Shown in pieces: positions 37,046 to 46,102 of a stretch of DNA of 64,000 bases. The notes under the pieces were generated by a model. The model made no database searches. It saw only the letters and a program-made list of their open reading frames with translations, and was not told the origin of the DNA. Position numbers and translations under genes: made by a program. Positions within the stretch are counted from its first letter, which is position 1; the number at the start of each line of letters is the position of its first letter. This DNA comes from Rhizobium sp. CCGE 510 (GTDB taxonomy: Bacteria > Pseudomonadota > Alphaproteobacteria > Rhizobiales > Rhizobiaceae): NCBI RefSeq assembly GCF_000292525.1, contig NZ_AEYF01000002.1, positions 62,001 through 126,000 on the forward strand. Direction: 5' to 3'.

Positions 37046-37606
37046 TCATCGCCTCACGGCATCGAGCCGTTTCGCTAGCGTTTCCAGCGATCGGGTGAAG
37101 ACCGTTGTGTCGTCCAGCGCCCGCGACAGAACCAGTGCGCCTTGAATGCCGGCAACGCCCTCCTCGGCCAGCACCTGCGCCTCCTCCTCTGCACAGCCTG
37201 CCCGCATCAACGCCGAACGCAGGGCGTCGATCCAGCGAATAAAATAGCCGCCGATTGCTGACGAAAATCGTTCCCGGGTCTCGTCGAGCGCGAAGGCGCC
37301 GACGAGACAGATGCGCCGGCCGGAGCGGAAATAATCGTTCACATTCGTCCACATCGCCGCGACCGCCTGACGAGCGTCGTCCCTTCTTAACGGCTGATAG
37401 ATCGCATGTTCGAACCAGGCATCGACATCGGCGAGCACGGCAGCCGCCATCTCCTCCTTTCCGCCGGGAAAGAAGTGATAAAGGCTGCCCTTACCGATGC
37501 CGGTCCGTTCGGTGATGCGGCTGAGCGACGTTGCCGCATAGCCGAGCTCGCGGAAGATTTCCGCCAGCAACGGCACGATGTCGGCGCGTTCGTAGACGGT
37601 CTTCAC
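37046..37606 (-). CDS. TetR/AcrR-family transcriptional regulator
   Basis: About 186 aa. HTH at about 1-50 (AATSLSRITERTGIGKGSLYHFFPGGKEEM) and a helical ligand domain typical of the YxaF/LmrA-like group. Start GTG at 37606 with GGGAG upstream; the longer frame is unlikely. It follows the DUF1348 gene by 26 bases on the same strand, so the pair is probably one transcript controlled by the palindrome at 38104-38139. Confidence 0.87.
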   Translation of the reverse strand: MKTVYERADIVPLLAEIFRELGYAATSLSRITERTGIGKGSLYHFFPGGKEEMAAAVLADVDAWFEHAIYQPLRRDDARQAVAAMWTNVNDYFRSGRRICLVGAFALDETRERFSSAIGGYFIRWIDALRSALMRAGCAEEEAQVLAEEGVAGIQGALVLSRALDDTTVFTRSLETLAKRLDAVRR

Positions 37607-37632
37607 CGGCTGAGCTCCCTGCTTGGCTTGCG

Positions 37633-38094
37633 TCAGAGGCCGAGTTCGCTGAGACCGGGATGATCGTCCGGCCGCCGGCCGAGCGGCCAATGGTACCGGC
37701 GTTCCGATTCCCGGATCGGCAGGTCGTTGATGCAGGCGAAGCGGCGCTGCATCAGACCGGCGGCATCGAATTCCCAGTTCTCATTGCCAAAGGAGCGGAA
37801 CCAGTTGCCGCTGTCGTCGTGCCATTCATAGGCGAAGCGCACGGCGATGCGATCATCTGTGAAGGCCCAGATTTCCTTGATCAGCCGGTAGTCCAATTCC
37901 TTGGCCCATTTGCGGCTGAGGAAGGCGACGATCTCGGCTCGGCCGTTGACGAATTCGGCGCGGTTTCGCCAGCGGCTATCCGGCGTATAGACGAGTGAGA
38001 CGCGCTCTGGATCGCGGCCGTTCCAGCCGTCCTCGGCAAGTCGGACTTTTCGGGTGGCGGTCTCAAGAGTGAAGGGTGGGACGAGGCTGGACAT
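37633..38094 (-). CDS. DUF1348 / NTF2-like fold protein
   Basis: 153 aa, the usual length of this SnoaL-related family. Characteristic [35 protein letters not shown] and [25 protein letters not shown] are visible. Function unknown; small-molecule pocket expected from the fold. First gene of a unit with a TetR regulator. Confidence 0.88.
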   Translation of the reverse strand: MSSLVPPFTLETATRKVRLAEDGWNGRDPERVSLVYTPDSRWRNRAEFVNGRAEIVAFLSRKWAKELDYRLIKEIWAFTDDRIAVRFAYEWHDDSGNWFRSFGNENWEFDAAGLMQRRFACINDLPIRESERRYHWPLGRRPDDHPGLSELGL

Positions 38095-38103
38095 GGGCGC
38101 TCC

Positions 38104-38139
38104 TGTACTGGTCGGTTATCATTGTACTGATTGGTACAG
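38104..38139. promoter_or_regulatory. Candidate TetR operator upstream of the DUF1348 gene
   Basis: TGTACTGATTGGTACA (38123-38138) is an inverted repeat with GTAC arms. The half TGTACTGG also occurs at 38104, 19 bp away, so the region is both a direct and an inverted repeat. Position just upstream of the DUF1348-TetR unit fits autoregulation. Confidence 0.5.
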
Positions 38140-38200
38140 TTGTCGCAAGGTCCCAAGGCAACGTTTTAACGCTAAGGCCGAGATGCAGCCAGAATCTCCC

Positions 38201-39154
38201 TCACCCGCGGGAACGGCGCAGCAGATCGGCGCTCTCCTTGCTCCATCGCAACGGCAGAGCATCCGGGCGAAGCACGATCGCTTCCGGCGTGAAACGCCAC
38301 AGCCGTTCCGCCCTTTGAAAGCTGGTGATTTCGGGCGAATCCAGCAGCACCTCGACCTTGCCGGTCATCTGCAGCAGGTCGCCGGTTTCAAAATCGATGA
38401 AGACCAGGCCGGCCTTCGGGTTGACGAGGAAATTGCCGAGGGTGTTGAAGAACCGATTGCCGGAAAAATCGGGAATGGTGAGCACGCCGTCGGCACTGAG
38501 ACGCACGAAACCGGCATCGCCGCCGCGATGGGAGACGTCCACCTGCCGCTCGCCATTGTCGCGATCGACATAGGAGGCGACGAAGAAGGTATCGGCACCC
38601 TCGATCATCTGCCGCATGCGATCGTCGAGTTGACCGGAATGCAGCGGCACCACCGCTGTCGGCCTATCGGGATCGCGGACAAAGACCGAGCAGCGGGGGT
38701 GGATATATTGCGGGCAATTGCCGAAGCTCTGGCCGACGCGCACGCGGAAAGCTTCGGCATCCGTTCTGCGGATCACCCCGTTCAGCCGGTTACGCCGGCG
38801 GGTCTCGAGTTGGATGCCGAGCATCGCGATCGCATTGTCGTCCTCCATGCCGGCATCGGCGGGATCGGCCAGGTCGCGCCGCAGGTCGACATCCAGGACC
38901 TCCGGATCCGGCGAGGACATGAAGCCCGGCCGCTCAGCCCGCACCGTCGCCCAGACATCGCCTTTGGCATCGACGGCACCGAGCACGACGAAAGGCAGCA
39001 TTGGAAAGAAAGCGCGGTGCTGCTCCGGCATCGCCTTGCGGAGGAAATTGCGCCCGGGTCCGTCCATGCGTTCGACGACCCCGACGCTGCGCTGCATGGC
39101 GAGTTCACCCTGATGCCAGGGTGATGTGCCGTCCTGTCTTGTCTGCTCCAGCAT
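38201..39154 (-). CDS. Pyridoxamine-5'-phosphate-oxidase-like flavin-binding protein
   Basis: 317 aa. The C-terminal split-barrel region has DVSHRGGDAGFVRL, FSGNRFFNTLGNFLVNPKAGLVFIDFETGDLLQMTGKVEVL, which is the FMN-binding pattern of PNPOx-like proteins. N-terminal half is longer than in pyridoxamine oxidases. Strong AAGGAGG ribosome site. Likely an FMN- or F420-type oxidoreductase; substrate unknown. Followed upstream by the GST gene on the same strand (60-bp gap), possibly one detoxification unit. Confidence 0.85.
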   Translation of the reverse strand: MLEQTRQDGTSPWHQGELAMQRSVGVVERMDGPGRNFLRKAMPEQHRAFFPMLPFVVLGAVDAKGDVWATVRAERPGFMSSPDPEVLDVDLRRDLADPADAGMEDDNAIAMLGIQLETRRRNRLNGVIRRTDAEAFRVRVGQSFGNCPQYIHPRCSVFVRDPDRPTAVVPLHSGQLDDRMRQMIEGADTFFVASYVDRDNGERQVDVSHRGGDAGFVRLSADGVLTIPDFSGNRFFNTLGNFLVNPKAGLVFIDFETGDLLQMTGKVEVLLDSPEITSFQRAERLWRFTPEAIVLRPDALPLRWSKESADLLRRSRG

Positions 39155-39214
39155 TACGGCCTCCTTGCGGGCACCATTTGGGAAACCGGGACGGTGATCC
39201 GTCCCGGCGACGTG

Positions 39215-39826
39215 TCATGCGGCGAGGCCGATCTTCGTCTTGCGAAAGCCGACGAAACCCGGCAACGCCTCGATGCGCGCCAGCCAGGCGCGGACGCCTG
39301 GATAGGCAGAGAGATCGACATTGCCCTCCGGCGCATTGGCGATGTAGCTGTAGAGCGCGACGTCGGCGATCACCGGATCGTCGCCGAGCAGGAAATTGCG
39401 GCCGGCGAGTTCTGCCTCGATCAGCGCGAGAATACGGTGCGCCCGGGTGATCACCTCCTCAGTGCGGAAATCGGCGCCGAAGACGGTCACCAGGCGAGCA
39501 GCGCACACCCCGTAGGCGATTTCGCCTGATGCGACCGAAAGCCATTTCTGTATTCGCGCAGCGGTCAATGCCTCTTCCGGCAGCCAGTCGGTACGGCCAT
39601 ATTTGCGCGCGAGATAGACCAGGATGGCAGAGGAATCGGCAATCACCGTGCCATCGTCATCAAGTACCGGCACCTGCCCAAACGGATTGAGCTTCAGAAA
39701 CTCCGGCGTTTTGTGGGCACCCGCCGCCAGGTCGAGTTCGACCAGTTCATAGGGCACGCCAAGCAGCGACAGGAACAGGTGAACCCGGTGCGAATGGCCG
39801 GATAGCGGATGGTGGTAGAGTTTCAT
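39215..39826 (-). CDS. Glutathione S-transferase
   Basis: 203 aa. Thioredoxin-fold N-terminus [23 protein letters not shown] with the Ser/His active-site region, [22 protein letters not shown] for the gamma-glutamyl site, then an all-helical C-terminal domain. GAGGAA ribosome site. Divergent from a LysR gene 145 bp away, which probably controls it. Confidence 0.92.
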   Translation of the reverse strand: MKLYHHPLSGHSHRVHLFLSLLGVPYELVELDLAAGAHKTPEFLKLNPFGQVPVLDDDGTVIADSSAILVYLARKYGRTDWLPEEALTAARIQKWLSVASGEIAYGVCAARLVTVFGADFRTEEVITRAHRILALIEAELAGRNFLLGDDPVIADVALYSYIANAPEGNVDLSAYPGVRAWLARIEALPGFVGFRKTKIGLAA

Positions 39827-39905
39827 GATGGTTTCCTCTTATCTTTGCAATCGACGGGCCGCGATTGCCGATGGCCGCTTCGAACCATCTGCGGCACAAT
39901 TTATT

Positions 39906-39945
39906 GCCTTCCATTTAGGTGTAGTAGAGCGCTAATATGGAAGGC
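39906..39945. promoter_or_regulatory. Long inverted repeat between GST and LysR genes
   Basis: GCCTTCCAT (39906-39914) and ATGGAAGGC (39937-39945) are perfect 9-bp arms separated by 22 bp, in the middle of the divergent intergenic region. Likely LysR-type operator spanning two sites. Confidence 0.55.
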
Positions 39946-39971
39946 ATATTCCCAACTCATGGAAGGATAGG

Positions 39972-40871
39972 ATGGACCGCCTCGACGCCATGACCGTGCT
40001 TCTTGCCGTGGTCGAACAGGGCAGCCTGTCGGCCGCCTCCCGGCATCTGCGGTCGCCGCTGGCAACTGTCAGCCGCAAGATTTCCGAACTGGAAGCACAT
40101 TTGAACGCCCGGTTGCTCCAGAGAACCAACCGGAAGGTCGCGCTGACGGAGGCCGGCCGCTCCTATGTGGAGGCGGCGCGGGAAATTCTCGATCGGGTGG
40201 AAGAGGCCGAACGGGCAGCGGCCGGTGAATACAGCGCGCCGAAGGGCGAGTTGACGATGACTGCGCCGATCGTCTTCGGGCGGCTGCATGTGTTGCCTGT
40301 GGTGGTGGATTTCCTGAAGGCCTACCCCGATATCAATCTGCGGCTGATGCTTGGTGACCGGCTGTCCAACCTCGTCGAGGATCATATCGATGTGGCGCTG
40401 CGGATCGGCAACCTGCCGGACAGCAACCTGATCGCCACCAGGCTCGGCGCAATCCGCCGGACGGTCTATGCCAGCCCGGATTATCTGACGCGGCACGTCG
40501 CACCTCAGCAGCCAGGCGATCTCACCGCACATGACTGCGTCACCTTCGAGGCCATGGCCTCGACGCTGAGTTGGACATTCACCGAAGGGAAACGCGATCT
40601 CATCGTGCCGATCCGCTCACGGCTTGCCGTCAACACCGCCGAGGCTGCGGTCGATGCGGCGGTCGCCGGTCTCGGCGTCACCCGGGTACTTTCCTACCAG
40701 GCCGCAGGCGCTGAGATGGCGGGTCTACTCACGCCGCTGCTTGTCGATTTCGAACCGCCGCCGGCACCGGTGCATCTCGTCTATCCCCAGCAGGGATTGG
40801 TGCCGCTGAAATTGCGGGCGCTCATCGATTTCGCCACACCGCGCCTGCGCGCGACGCTGAACAGATCCTAA
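39972..40871 (+). CDS. LysR-family regulator divergent from GST
   Basis: 299 aa. HTH 1-60 (GSLSAASRHLRSPLATVSRKISELEAHLNARLLQR), effector domain with MTAPIVFGRLHVLPVVVDFL and RIGNLPDSNLIATRLG, the group often controlling GST, oxidoreductase or efflux genes. AAGGA ribosome site. Its stop codon forms the first bases of repeat copy B. Confidence 0.92.
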   Translation: MDRLDAMTVLLAVVEQGSLSAASRHLRSPLATVSRKISELEAHLNARLLQRTNRKVALTEAGRSYVEAAREILDRVEEAERAAAGEYSAPKGELTMTAPIVFGRLHVLPVVVDFLKAYPDINLRLMLGDRLSNLVEDHIDVALRIGNLPDSNLIATRLGAIRRTVYASPDYLTRHVAPQQPGDLTAHDCVTFEAMASTLSWTFTEGKRDLIVPIRSRLAVNTAEAAVDAAVAGLGVTRVLSYQAAGAEMAGLLTPLLVDFEPPPAPVHLVYPQQGLVPLKLRALIDFATPRLRATLNRS

Positions 40872-40994
40872 AGCGCGTCGCGATCTTTCAGATTCGCTCC
40901 TAGCGCTTTAGCCCTTTGTTTTACGCATGTCGTTGCGGCAAAAGCGCTTCGCGCTTTGCCTGGGAAAACCGCTGCACACTTTTGCGCGACATGC
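40870..40994 (+). repeat. Palindromic intergenic repeat, copy B
   Basis: Begins AAAGCGCGTCGCGATC and ends GCGCGACATGC. It contains GCATGTCG / CGACATGC arms around GGAAAACCGCTGCACA. Same element as copy A in opposite orientation, with about 24 extra bases (GCGCTTCGCGCTTTG). It fills the whole space between two convergent genes: the LysR stop is its start and the DUF983 stop is two bases away. Confidence 0.85.
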
Positions 40995-40995
40995 T

Positions 40996-41364
40996 TCAGG
41001 CGAGCTTGCCCTCTTCCGCCTTGTAGAAATACTGGCTGGCGACCAGCCAGCCCTTCAGCGGCCGAAGCGGCGGGATGCAGGTGGCGAGCATGAAGGGGCC
41101 GGTGACCAGAAGCTGCACCCAGATGGGCGCCGTGAAAGCGACCTCCAGCCAGACACCGAGCAGCACGCTCGGTATGCAGGCAAAGCAGATGACGAAAAAA
41201 GCCGGACCGTCAGCCGGATCGGCGAAGGAATAATCGAGGCCGCAAACCTCGCATTCCGGCTGCAGGGTCAGGAAGCCCTTGAACATATGGCCCTGGCCGC
41301 AACGCGGGCAGCGTCCCCTGATGCCGGTCTGCAGGGGAGGAAGCGGAGGATATTCGGTCTCCAT
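40996..41364 (-). CDS. DUF983 membrane protein
   Basis: About 122 aa. A zinc-ribbon-like start (GRCPRCGQGHMFKGFL ... CEVCGLDYSF with four cysteines), then two TM helices (about 55-100) and a basic end. Typical DUF983, common in alphaproteobacteria, function unknown. ATG at 41364 is preferred to one 12 codons upstream. The region 41365-41602 is gene-free. Confidence 0.9.
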   Translation of the reverse strand: METEYPPLPPLQTGIRGRCPRCGQGHMFKGFLTLQPECEVCGLDYSFADPADGPAFFVICFACIPSVLLGVWLEVAFTAPIWVQLLVTGPFMLATCIPPLRPLKGWLVASQYFYKAEEGKLA

Positions 41365-41602
41365 GATGATCTCGCCTTTTTGCGTGTGACATCGAACCAA
41401 TCAATGCCCAATAATGTATGCATGCAATATGGGTACATTGTTTCACCATTGCCAGTCAACCTGTCAGAATGCCGCACAGTTTGCGCCGGTTGGCAGCAAC
41501 TGACGGCTACGCTTCAATTTTGGGTGGATCTTGGCGCGGCCGATTACCCCGACTGCTCCCGGCGTTCGGTTTCGCTTGACGGTCAGCCACAAGGCTTGAA
41601 CG

Positions 41603-43006
41603 TCAGAAGAACGAAGCCGCCATTTCCGGCGGACCTTCCAGCGCATGGGCCATGAATTCCAGCGCGCCCTGCAGCTTCTCCCGGGTGATCGGGCCGCCAA
41701 GGCAGACACGGACGGCCTCGGGTGCCGTTCCCTCGACCGTGAAGACATCGCTTGCGACGACGCCGATGCCGGAGGAGCGGGTGTGGCTGCCGAAGGTGGA
41801 GCGGGTCCAGCCGTTGCAGAGCGGCAGCCAGATGTTGAAACTGATCGGATCGGCGCGGTAGCCGCCGGCCGGCAGGATGGCCGCGACCATCTGCTGACGG
41901 GCGGCGGCCTCGGTGCGGATGAAGCGCAGGATCGCATCGGCAGTGCCGTCCTCGATCCAGTGGGTGGCAAGCGCCAGGGTCAGCGGTGAGGCCATGACAT
42001 TGTTGGCGCGCATGGCGCTGACGAAGGGCCATACGGCCTTGCTATCCGGCGCCACCACATAGGCAAGGCGCAGACCCGCGCCGATGCTCTTCGCCAATCC
42101 GCCGATATGCCAAGTGAGATCGGGGGCTATCGCCGCGAGCGGCGCCGGCCCCTGCTGCGGAATGAAGCCGTAGGCATCGTCTTCGACGACCGGTACGCGG
42201 TATTTGCGGGCAACAGCTGCGATTTCCTCGCGGCGTTTGGCCGGGATGGTCAGCGTCGTCGGGTTTTGCAGCGTCGGATTGAGGTAGAGCGCCTTCGGTT
42301 TCAATCTCTCGCAGGCCTCAGCAAAGGCGTCCGGCAGGATACCGTCCCCGTCCATCGGCAGGCCGGCCAGATTGAGCCGCAGCTGGGCGGCGATCGAACG
42401 CATGCCGGGATAGGTGATGATTTCCGAAAGCACGGTCTCGCCCGGTTTTGCCAGCAGGCCGAAGATCGCCAGCAGAGCCGGATGGGCGCCCGGCGTGACG
42501 AAAATCCGCTCCTGCGAGGGCACCAGCCCGCGACGGCTGAGCCAGGCGGCGGCGGCCTCCTTGTCCATGCCGGAACCGCCGAAACCCTGATAGCGCAGAA
42601 GCGGAATGAGGTTTGCGGCCACCGCCGACATGCCCTCACGCATGCGGGCGACCAGTTCCGGATCGACCGGTTCCGGCGGCATGTTCATCGAGAAATCGAC
42701 GACGGAGGCGCGGCGCGGATCAGGCGCGGCGCCGGGCGCGAAACCCTGGCGCTCCTTATTCATGCCACTGGTGACGAAGGTGCCGCGGCCGACATGCGAA
42801 TCCACCAGCCCGCGCTTTTGCGCCTCGACATACCCTCTCGCTACCGTGGTGAAATCGACATTCAGCCGCTTGGCGAGTTGGCGCTGCGGCGGCAGCCGGT
42901 CGCCGGCCACCAGATGGCCGCTGCGGAGATCCATTTCGATCACATCGGCGATCGCCATATAACGAGGGCTGCTGCTGCGGCTGAGATCGGGATGCCAGTC
43001 TTTCAT
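41603..43006 (-). CDS. MocR-type PLP-dependent GntR-family regulator
   Basis: About 467 aa. N-terminal GntR winged helix (1-75, RLPPQRQLAKRLNVDFTTVARGYVEAQKRGLVDSHVGRGTFV) fused to an aminotransferase fold I domain with YLNPTLQNPTTLT, VEDDAYGF and the PLP Lys region HIGGLAKSIGAGLRLAYVV. Such regulators bind PLP aldimines. No dedicated PLP or aminotransferase target is adjacent. Start ATG 43006 (family-like); a longer frame upstream is rejected. Confidence 0.92.
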   Translation of the reverse strand: MKDWHPDLSRSSSPRYMAIADVIEMDLRSGHLVAGDRLPPQRQLAKRLNVDFTTVARGYVEAQKRGLVDSHVGRGTFVTSGMNKERQGFAPGAAPDPRRASVVDFSMNMPPEPVDPELVARMREGMSAVAANLIPLLRYQGFGGSGMDKEAAAAWLSRRGLVPSQERIFVTPGAHPALLAIFGLLAKPGETVLSEIITYPGMRSIAAQLRLNLAGLPMDGDGILPDAFAEACERLKPKALYLNPTLQNPTTLTIPAKRREEIAAVARKYRVPVVEDDAYGFIPQQGPAPLAAIAPDLTWHIGGLAKSIGAGLRLAYVVAPDSKAVWPFVSAMRANNVMASPLTLALATHWIEDGTADAILRFIRTEAAARQQMVAAILPAGGYRADPISFNIWLPLCNGWTRSTFGSHTRSSGIGVVASDVFTVEGTAPEAVRVCLGGPITREKLQGALEFMAHALEGPPEMAASFF

Positions 43007-43061
43007 GTCGTAAATCCGTGTTAGCCTGATTCCTGATAGAATTGACCGTATATTGTTGCAC

Positions 43062-43076
43062 GGTGACGCTGTCACC
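43062..43076. promoter_or_regulatory. Palindrome upstream of the mocR-like gene
   Basis: GGTGAC-GCT-GTCACC is a perfect 6+6 inverted repeat about 56 bp before the ATG, with another GGTGACA copy about 35 bp further. Plausible autoregulatory operator. Confidence 0.45.
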
Positions 43077-43296
43077 AAAAACATCATGTCCACAACTTCG
43101 GTGACACAGGGCTATTGCACGAAGTGGCTTGTTGCAACGTAGTTGATCGCGCATTGAATGCATCTCCCCATGGTTTCGGCGCTTTCGAAATTCCCTCCGT
43201 CGCAGCCTTGCCTCCACACATCCATCTTCTTACTTATTCAGGATGAAATGCACCGGCTTTCATCCTTTCGCGCCGGTGCCTCATCGGGATGAAAGC

Positions 43297-44202
43297 ATGA
43301 ATATTGATCCGATTTTGCGGTCAGTCGTGGCCGTTCGTTCTTCCATTCCGGAAGATGCCTTCACAGCGGAGACGCTGGGCACTGTCCGGGAGGGCAGCGG
43401 CGTGGTTATTCGCGATAATGGGCTGGTGCTGACCATCGGCTATCTCATCACCGAGGCCGAAGAGGTCTGGCTGACCACCCATGACGGGCGCGTCGTTCCC
43501 GCGCATGCGCTCGCCTATGATCAGGAAAGCGGATTCGGCCTGGTGCAGGCGCTTGGGCCCCTTGATGCGCCGGCCGTGGATCTCGGCGACGCGGCAAGCG
43601 CCAAGCCCGGCGATCCCGTCGTGCTTGCCGATGGCATCGGAGAATTCGTCGAGGCAAACATCGTCGCCCGGCAGGAATTTGCCGGCTATTGGGAATATCT
43701 GCTGGACGAAGCGATTTTCACGACGCCGGCCCATCCCTCATGGGGCGGGGCGGCGCTGATCGGCTCGGATGGCAAGCTTCTCGGCATCGGTTCGCTTCGC
43801 CTGCAGATGAGCCAGGGCGACGATGTCGCCGATATCAACATGGTCGTGCCGATCGACCTTTTGCCGCCGATCCTCGACGATCTGTTGAACCGCGGCCGGG
43901 TCAACAGGCCGCCGCGGCCCTGGCTCGGCGCATTCTCCGCCGAGAGCAATGGCGGCGTCGTGGTGATGAGCGTTGCTGAAGGCGGTCCGGCCGCAAAGGC
44001 CGGCCTGCGACAGGGCGACATCATCTCGGAGATCCGCGACGAGGAGGTCGATGGCCTGGCCGACTTCTATCGCAAGGTTTGGAGCAGCGGCCCGGCCGGC
44101 GCTGAGATTCCGATCCGTATCCTCAGGAACGGCCGGGAAGCCTGGCTGCGGATCAAATCCGCCGACCGTAACAACTTTCTCAAAAAGCCGCAGCTGCAGT
44201 AA
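43297..44202 (+). CDS. DegP-like PDZ protein with degenerate protease triad
   Basis: About 301 aa, no obvious signal peptide. The trypsin-like core aligns with S1C proteases, but the His position reads TIGYLI instead of NNHVV, the Asp region reads YDQESGFGLVQ instead of DLAVLK, and the Ser site reads PSWGGAAL rather than GNSGGP. A C-terminal PDZ domain is intact (WLGAFSAE ... GGPAAKAGLRQGDIISEI). It is probably a non-proteolytic chaperone or adaptor. ATG at 43297 chosen (MNIDPILRSVV); the upstream 18 codons lack a start signal. Confidence 0.82.
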   Translation: MNIDPILRSVVAVRSSIPEDAFTAETLGTVREGSGVVIRDNGLVLTIGYLITEAEEVWLTTHDGRVVPAHALAYDQESGFGLVQALGPLDAPAVDLGDAASAKPGDPVVLADGIGEFVEANIVARQEFAGYWEYLLDEAIFTTPAHPSWGGAALIGSDGKLLGIGSLRLQMSQGDDVADINMVVPIDLLPPILDDLLNRGRVNRPPRPWLGAFSAESNGGVVVMSVAEGGPAAKAGLRQGDIISEIRDEEVDGLADFYRKVWSSGPAGAEIPIRILRNGREAWLRIKSADRNNFLKKPQLQ

Positions 44203-44426
44203 GGCCGACCTGCACCGTCAACCGCCGATGTTGATGCCGCCAAATCGTCAACCGCTCCCGGCGCTCGACGGCATCGCAGGCCATGAATGATCAGAGAGCA
44301 GGCCTTCGTTGACTTCGGACGAGGGTTGAAAGATGTTGGCCCTCGTCGTCAGATAAGCGACCTCGGGGATCAGTCATCCTGTGGACGATTCATCCCGGAA
44401 TGAGCGGAGAAGGAGTTTTGCGGTCC

Positions 44427-44807
44427 ATGTTCGATCATGTTTCCATTGGCGTAAAAGACCTCGACAGAGCCCGCCGTTTCTATGATGCGGCACTGGCGCC
44501 GCTCGGCTATGAGCGCCTATCCAATTCCGATAAGATGATCGGCTATGGCCCGGAACAGGTCGGGCTCTGGGTGATGCAGGTCGAGCAACCGATTGTTGCC
44601 GATATGCGATCCGGGCTGCATTTCTGCTTCGTCGCGCCTGATGAGGCCGCGGTGGATGCCTTTTACGCGGCCGCCGTTGCATCCGGGGGCACCGACAACG
44701 GCGAACCGGGTATCCGGCCGGATTATGGACGCTTTTATTACGCCGCGTTCATCATCGACCCGGATGGCTATCGCCTCGAAGCCTATTTCCAAAAAGGCGA
44801 GTTGTAA
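44427..44807 (+). CDS. VOC-family (glyoxalase/bleomycin-resistance-like) protein
   Basis: About 126 aa with the two beta-alpha-beta-beta-beta modules: FDHVSIGVKDLDRARRFYDAAL at the start and FYYAAFIIDPDGYRLEAYF at the end, carrying the His and Glu metal ligands. AAGGAG lies 11 bases upstream of ATG 44427. Could act in dioxygenase, isomerase or antibiotic-binding reactions; no substrate signal. 44203-44426 upstream is gene-free. Confidence 0.88.
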   Translation: MFDHVSIGVKDLDRARRFYDAALAPLGYERLSNSDKMIGYGPEQVGLWVMQVEQPIVADMRSGLHFCFVAPDEAAVDAFYAAAVASGGTDNGEPGIRPDYGRFYYAAFIIDPDGYRLEAYFQKGEL

Positions 44808-44824
44808 CAGGCTTACGCAACCGA

Positions 44825-45017
44825 TTCACACTTTTCCTGGAATTGCGCATTATTTCTACGCAATTCCGAAAGGAAAACCGCTTCACACTTTTCCTGGAAT
44901 TGGGCATTATTTCTAAGCAATTCCGGACGGAAAACGGCTTCACACTTTTTCTGGAATTGGGCATTATTTCTACGCAATTCCGGACGGAAAACCGCTTCAC
45001 ACTTTTCCTGGAATTGC
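44825..45017. repeat. Tandem array of 57-bp hairpin units
   Basis: Three full units starting at 44825, 44882 and 44939 and a 22-bp partial at 44996, all exactly 57 bp apart and nearly identical. Each unit holds GGAATTG ... CAATTCC arms and an inner GGAAAA ... TTTTCC stem around CCGCTTCACAC. The arms can pair within or between units. The core AAAACCGCTTCACA relates it to repeat copies A-D. Lies between two convergent genes; the LysR stop follows its last base. Confidence 0.92.
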
Positions 45018-45980
45018 TTAGGCCGCCTCTCTCGAGATCGACACGCAGCAGCCGGAGGCTTCGAGCGCCTCGCCGGCGACGTCGAGGAACAGGCGGCGGA
45101 ACCAGCGCGCCCGGCCGTCGGCCTGGTCGACCCGGCGATAGAGCATGGTCACCGGATCGGCCGGCAGCGAAAGCGGCGGCGCTGAGATGGTCAACCCATG
45201 CAGCTGCGCCATGCAGCGACCGATCGATTCCGGCACGATCGCGATGGCGGGCATCGCCCGCAACGCCGTCGGCAAGGCGGAAAAACGCGGGACGGTCGCC
45301 ACCACACGCCTGACATGGCCGGCGCGGTTCAACGCGATGTCGATGCTGGTCGAGGCATTGCCCTCGAACGAGACAGTGAGATGCGCAACATTGGCGAAAT
45401 CCTCAAGGCTCAGCGGCGCCTTCAGCCGGAGCTGGGCATCATCGTAAATGCAGATCGATGACTGGTCGAACAGCGGCGCGCGGATGTGCCAGGAGGCCGG
45501 CTCGTCGTGCACAGAAACGCTGAAGTCGAAGACGCCCTCGTCCAATCGGCGCGCCGCATCGCGCTTTTCGGAAGCGATGCCGACCAGCCGGGCGCCGGGT
45601 GAAAGCTGCAGCAGGCGGGCGGCAAGCGGGCCGAAAAACGCCGATTCGAGATTGTCACACATGCCGATGCGGAACTCGCCCTGCCAGTTCGCCGGATCAA
45701 ACTCGGCCTGCGGACGGATGGCGCGTTCGATGCCCGACAGCGCATCCTCGATCGCCGGGGCAATGGAAAGGGCGCGCGGCGTCGGTTGCAGGCCGCGGCC
45801 GACACGCACAAACAATTCGTCATCCAGTGCCTCGCGCAGGCGCCGCAAAGCGGCCGAGAGGCCCGGTTGGCCGAGCAGCAGCCGTTCGGCGGCGCGGCTG
45901 ACATTGCGCTCCTGCATCAGCACCGAAAAGGCCAGCAGCAGATTAAGGTCAATCTTACGAAGGGTGACATCATTCATCAT
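45018..45980 (-). CDS. LysR-family regulator divergent from an MFS pump
   Basis: 320 aa in the NodD/LeuO-like branch: LRKIDLNLLLAFSVLMQERNVSRAAERLLLGQPGLSAALRRLRE in the HTH and ANWQGEFRIGMCDNLES opening the effector domain. Divergent from the MFS transporter gene with 122 bp between, so likely its regulator. The stop codon directly abuts the 57-bp tandem array. Confidence 0.9.
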   Translation of the reverse strand: MMNDVTLRKIDLNLLLAFSVLMQERNVSRAAERLLLGQPGLSAALRRLREALDDELFVRVGRGLQPTPRALSIAPAIEDALSGIERAIRPQAEFDPANWQGEFRIGMCDNLESAFFGPLAARLLQLSPGARLVGIASEKRDAARRLDEGVFDFSVSVHDEPASWHIRAPLFDQSSICIYDDAQLRLKAPLSLEDFANVAHLTVSFEGNASTSIDIALNRAGHVRRVVATVPRFSALPTALRAMPAIAIVPESIGRCMAQLHGLTISAPPLSLPADPVTMLYRRVDQADGRARWFRRLFLDVAGEALEASGCCVSISREAA

Positions 45981-46102
45981 CGTGAGTAATACCTGGCATG
46001 GCTACTATCAATTTGCAATAGGAATAGAAGCTGTACATTTTCTCGTTCCCTGCCGCCCGGCAACCTCCCCCGATGAGGCGGCAGCAAAAAGGAACGATTT
46101 CG

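Noticed and set aside
44825..45017. CRISPR-like regular repeats
   Set aside because: Units are contiguous with no unique spacers, 57-bp period with internal hairpins, and no cas genes anywhere in the window.
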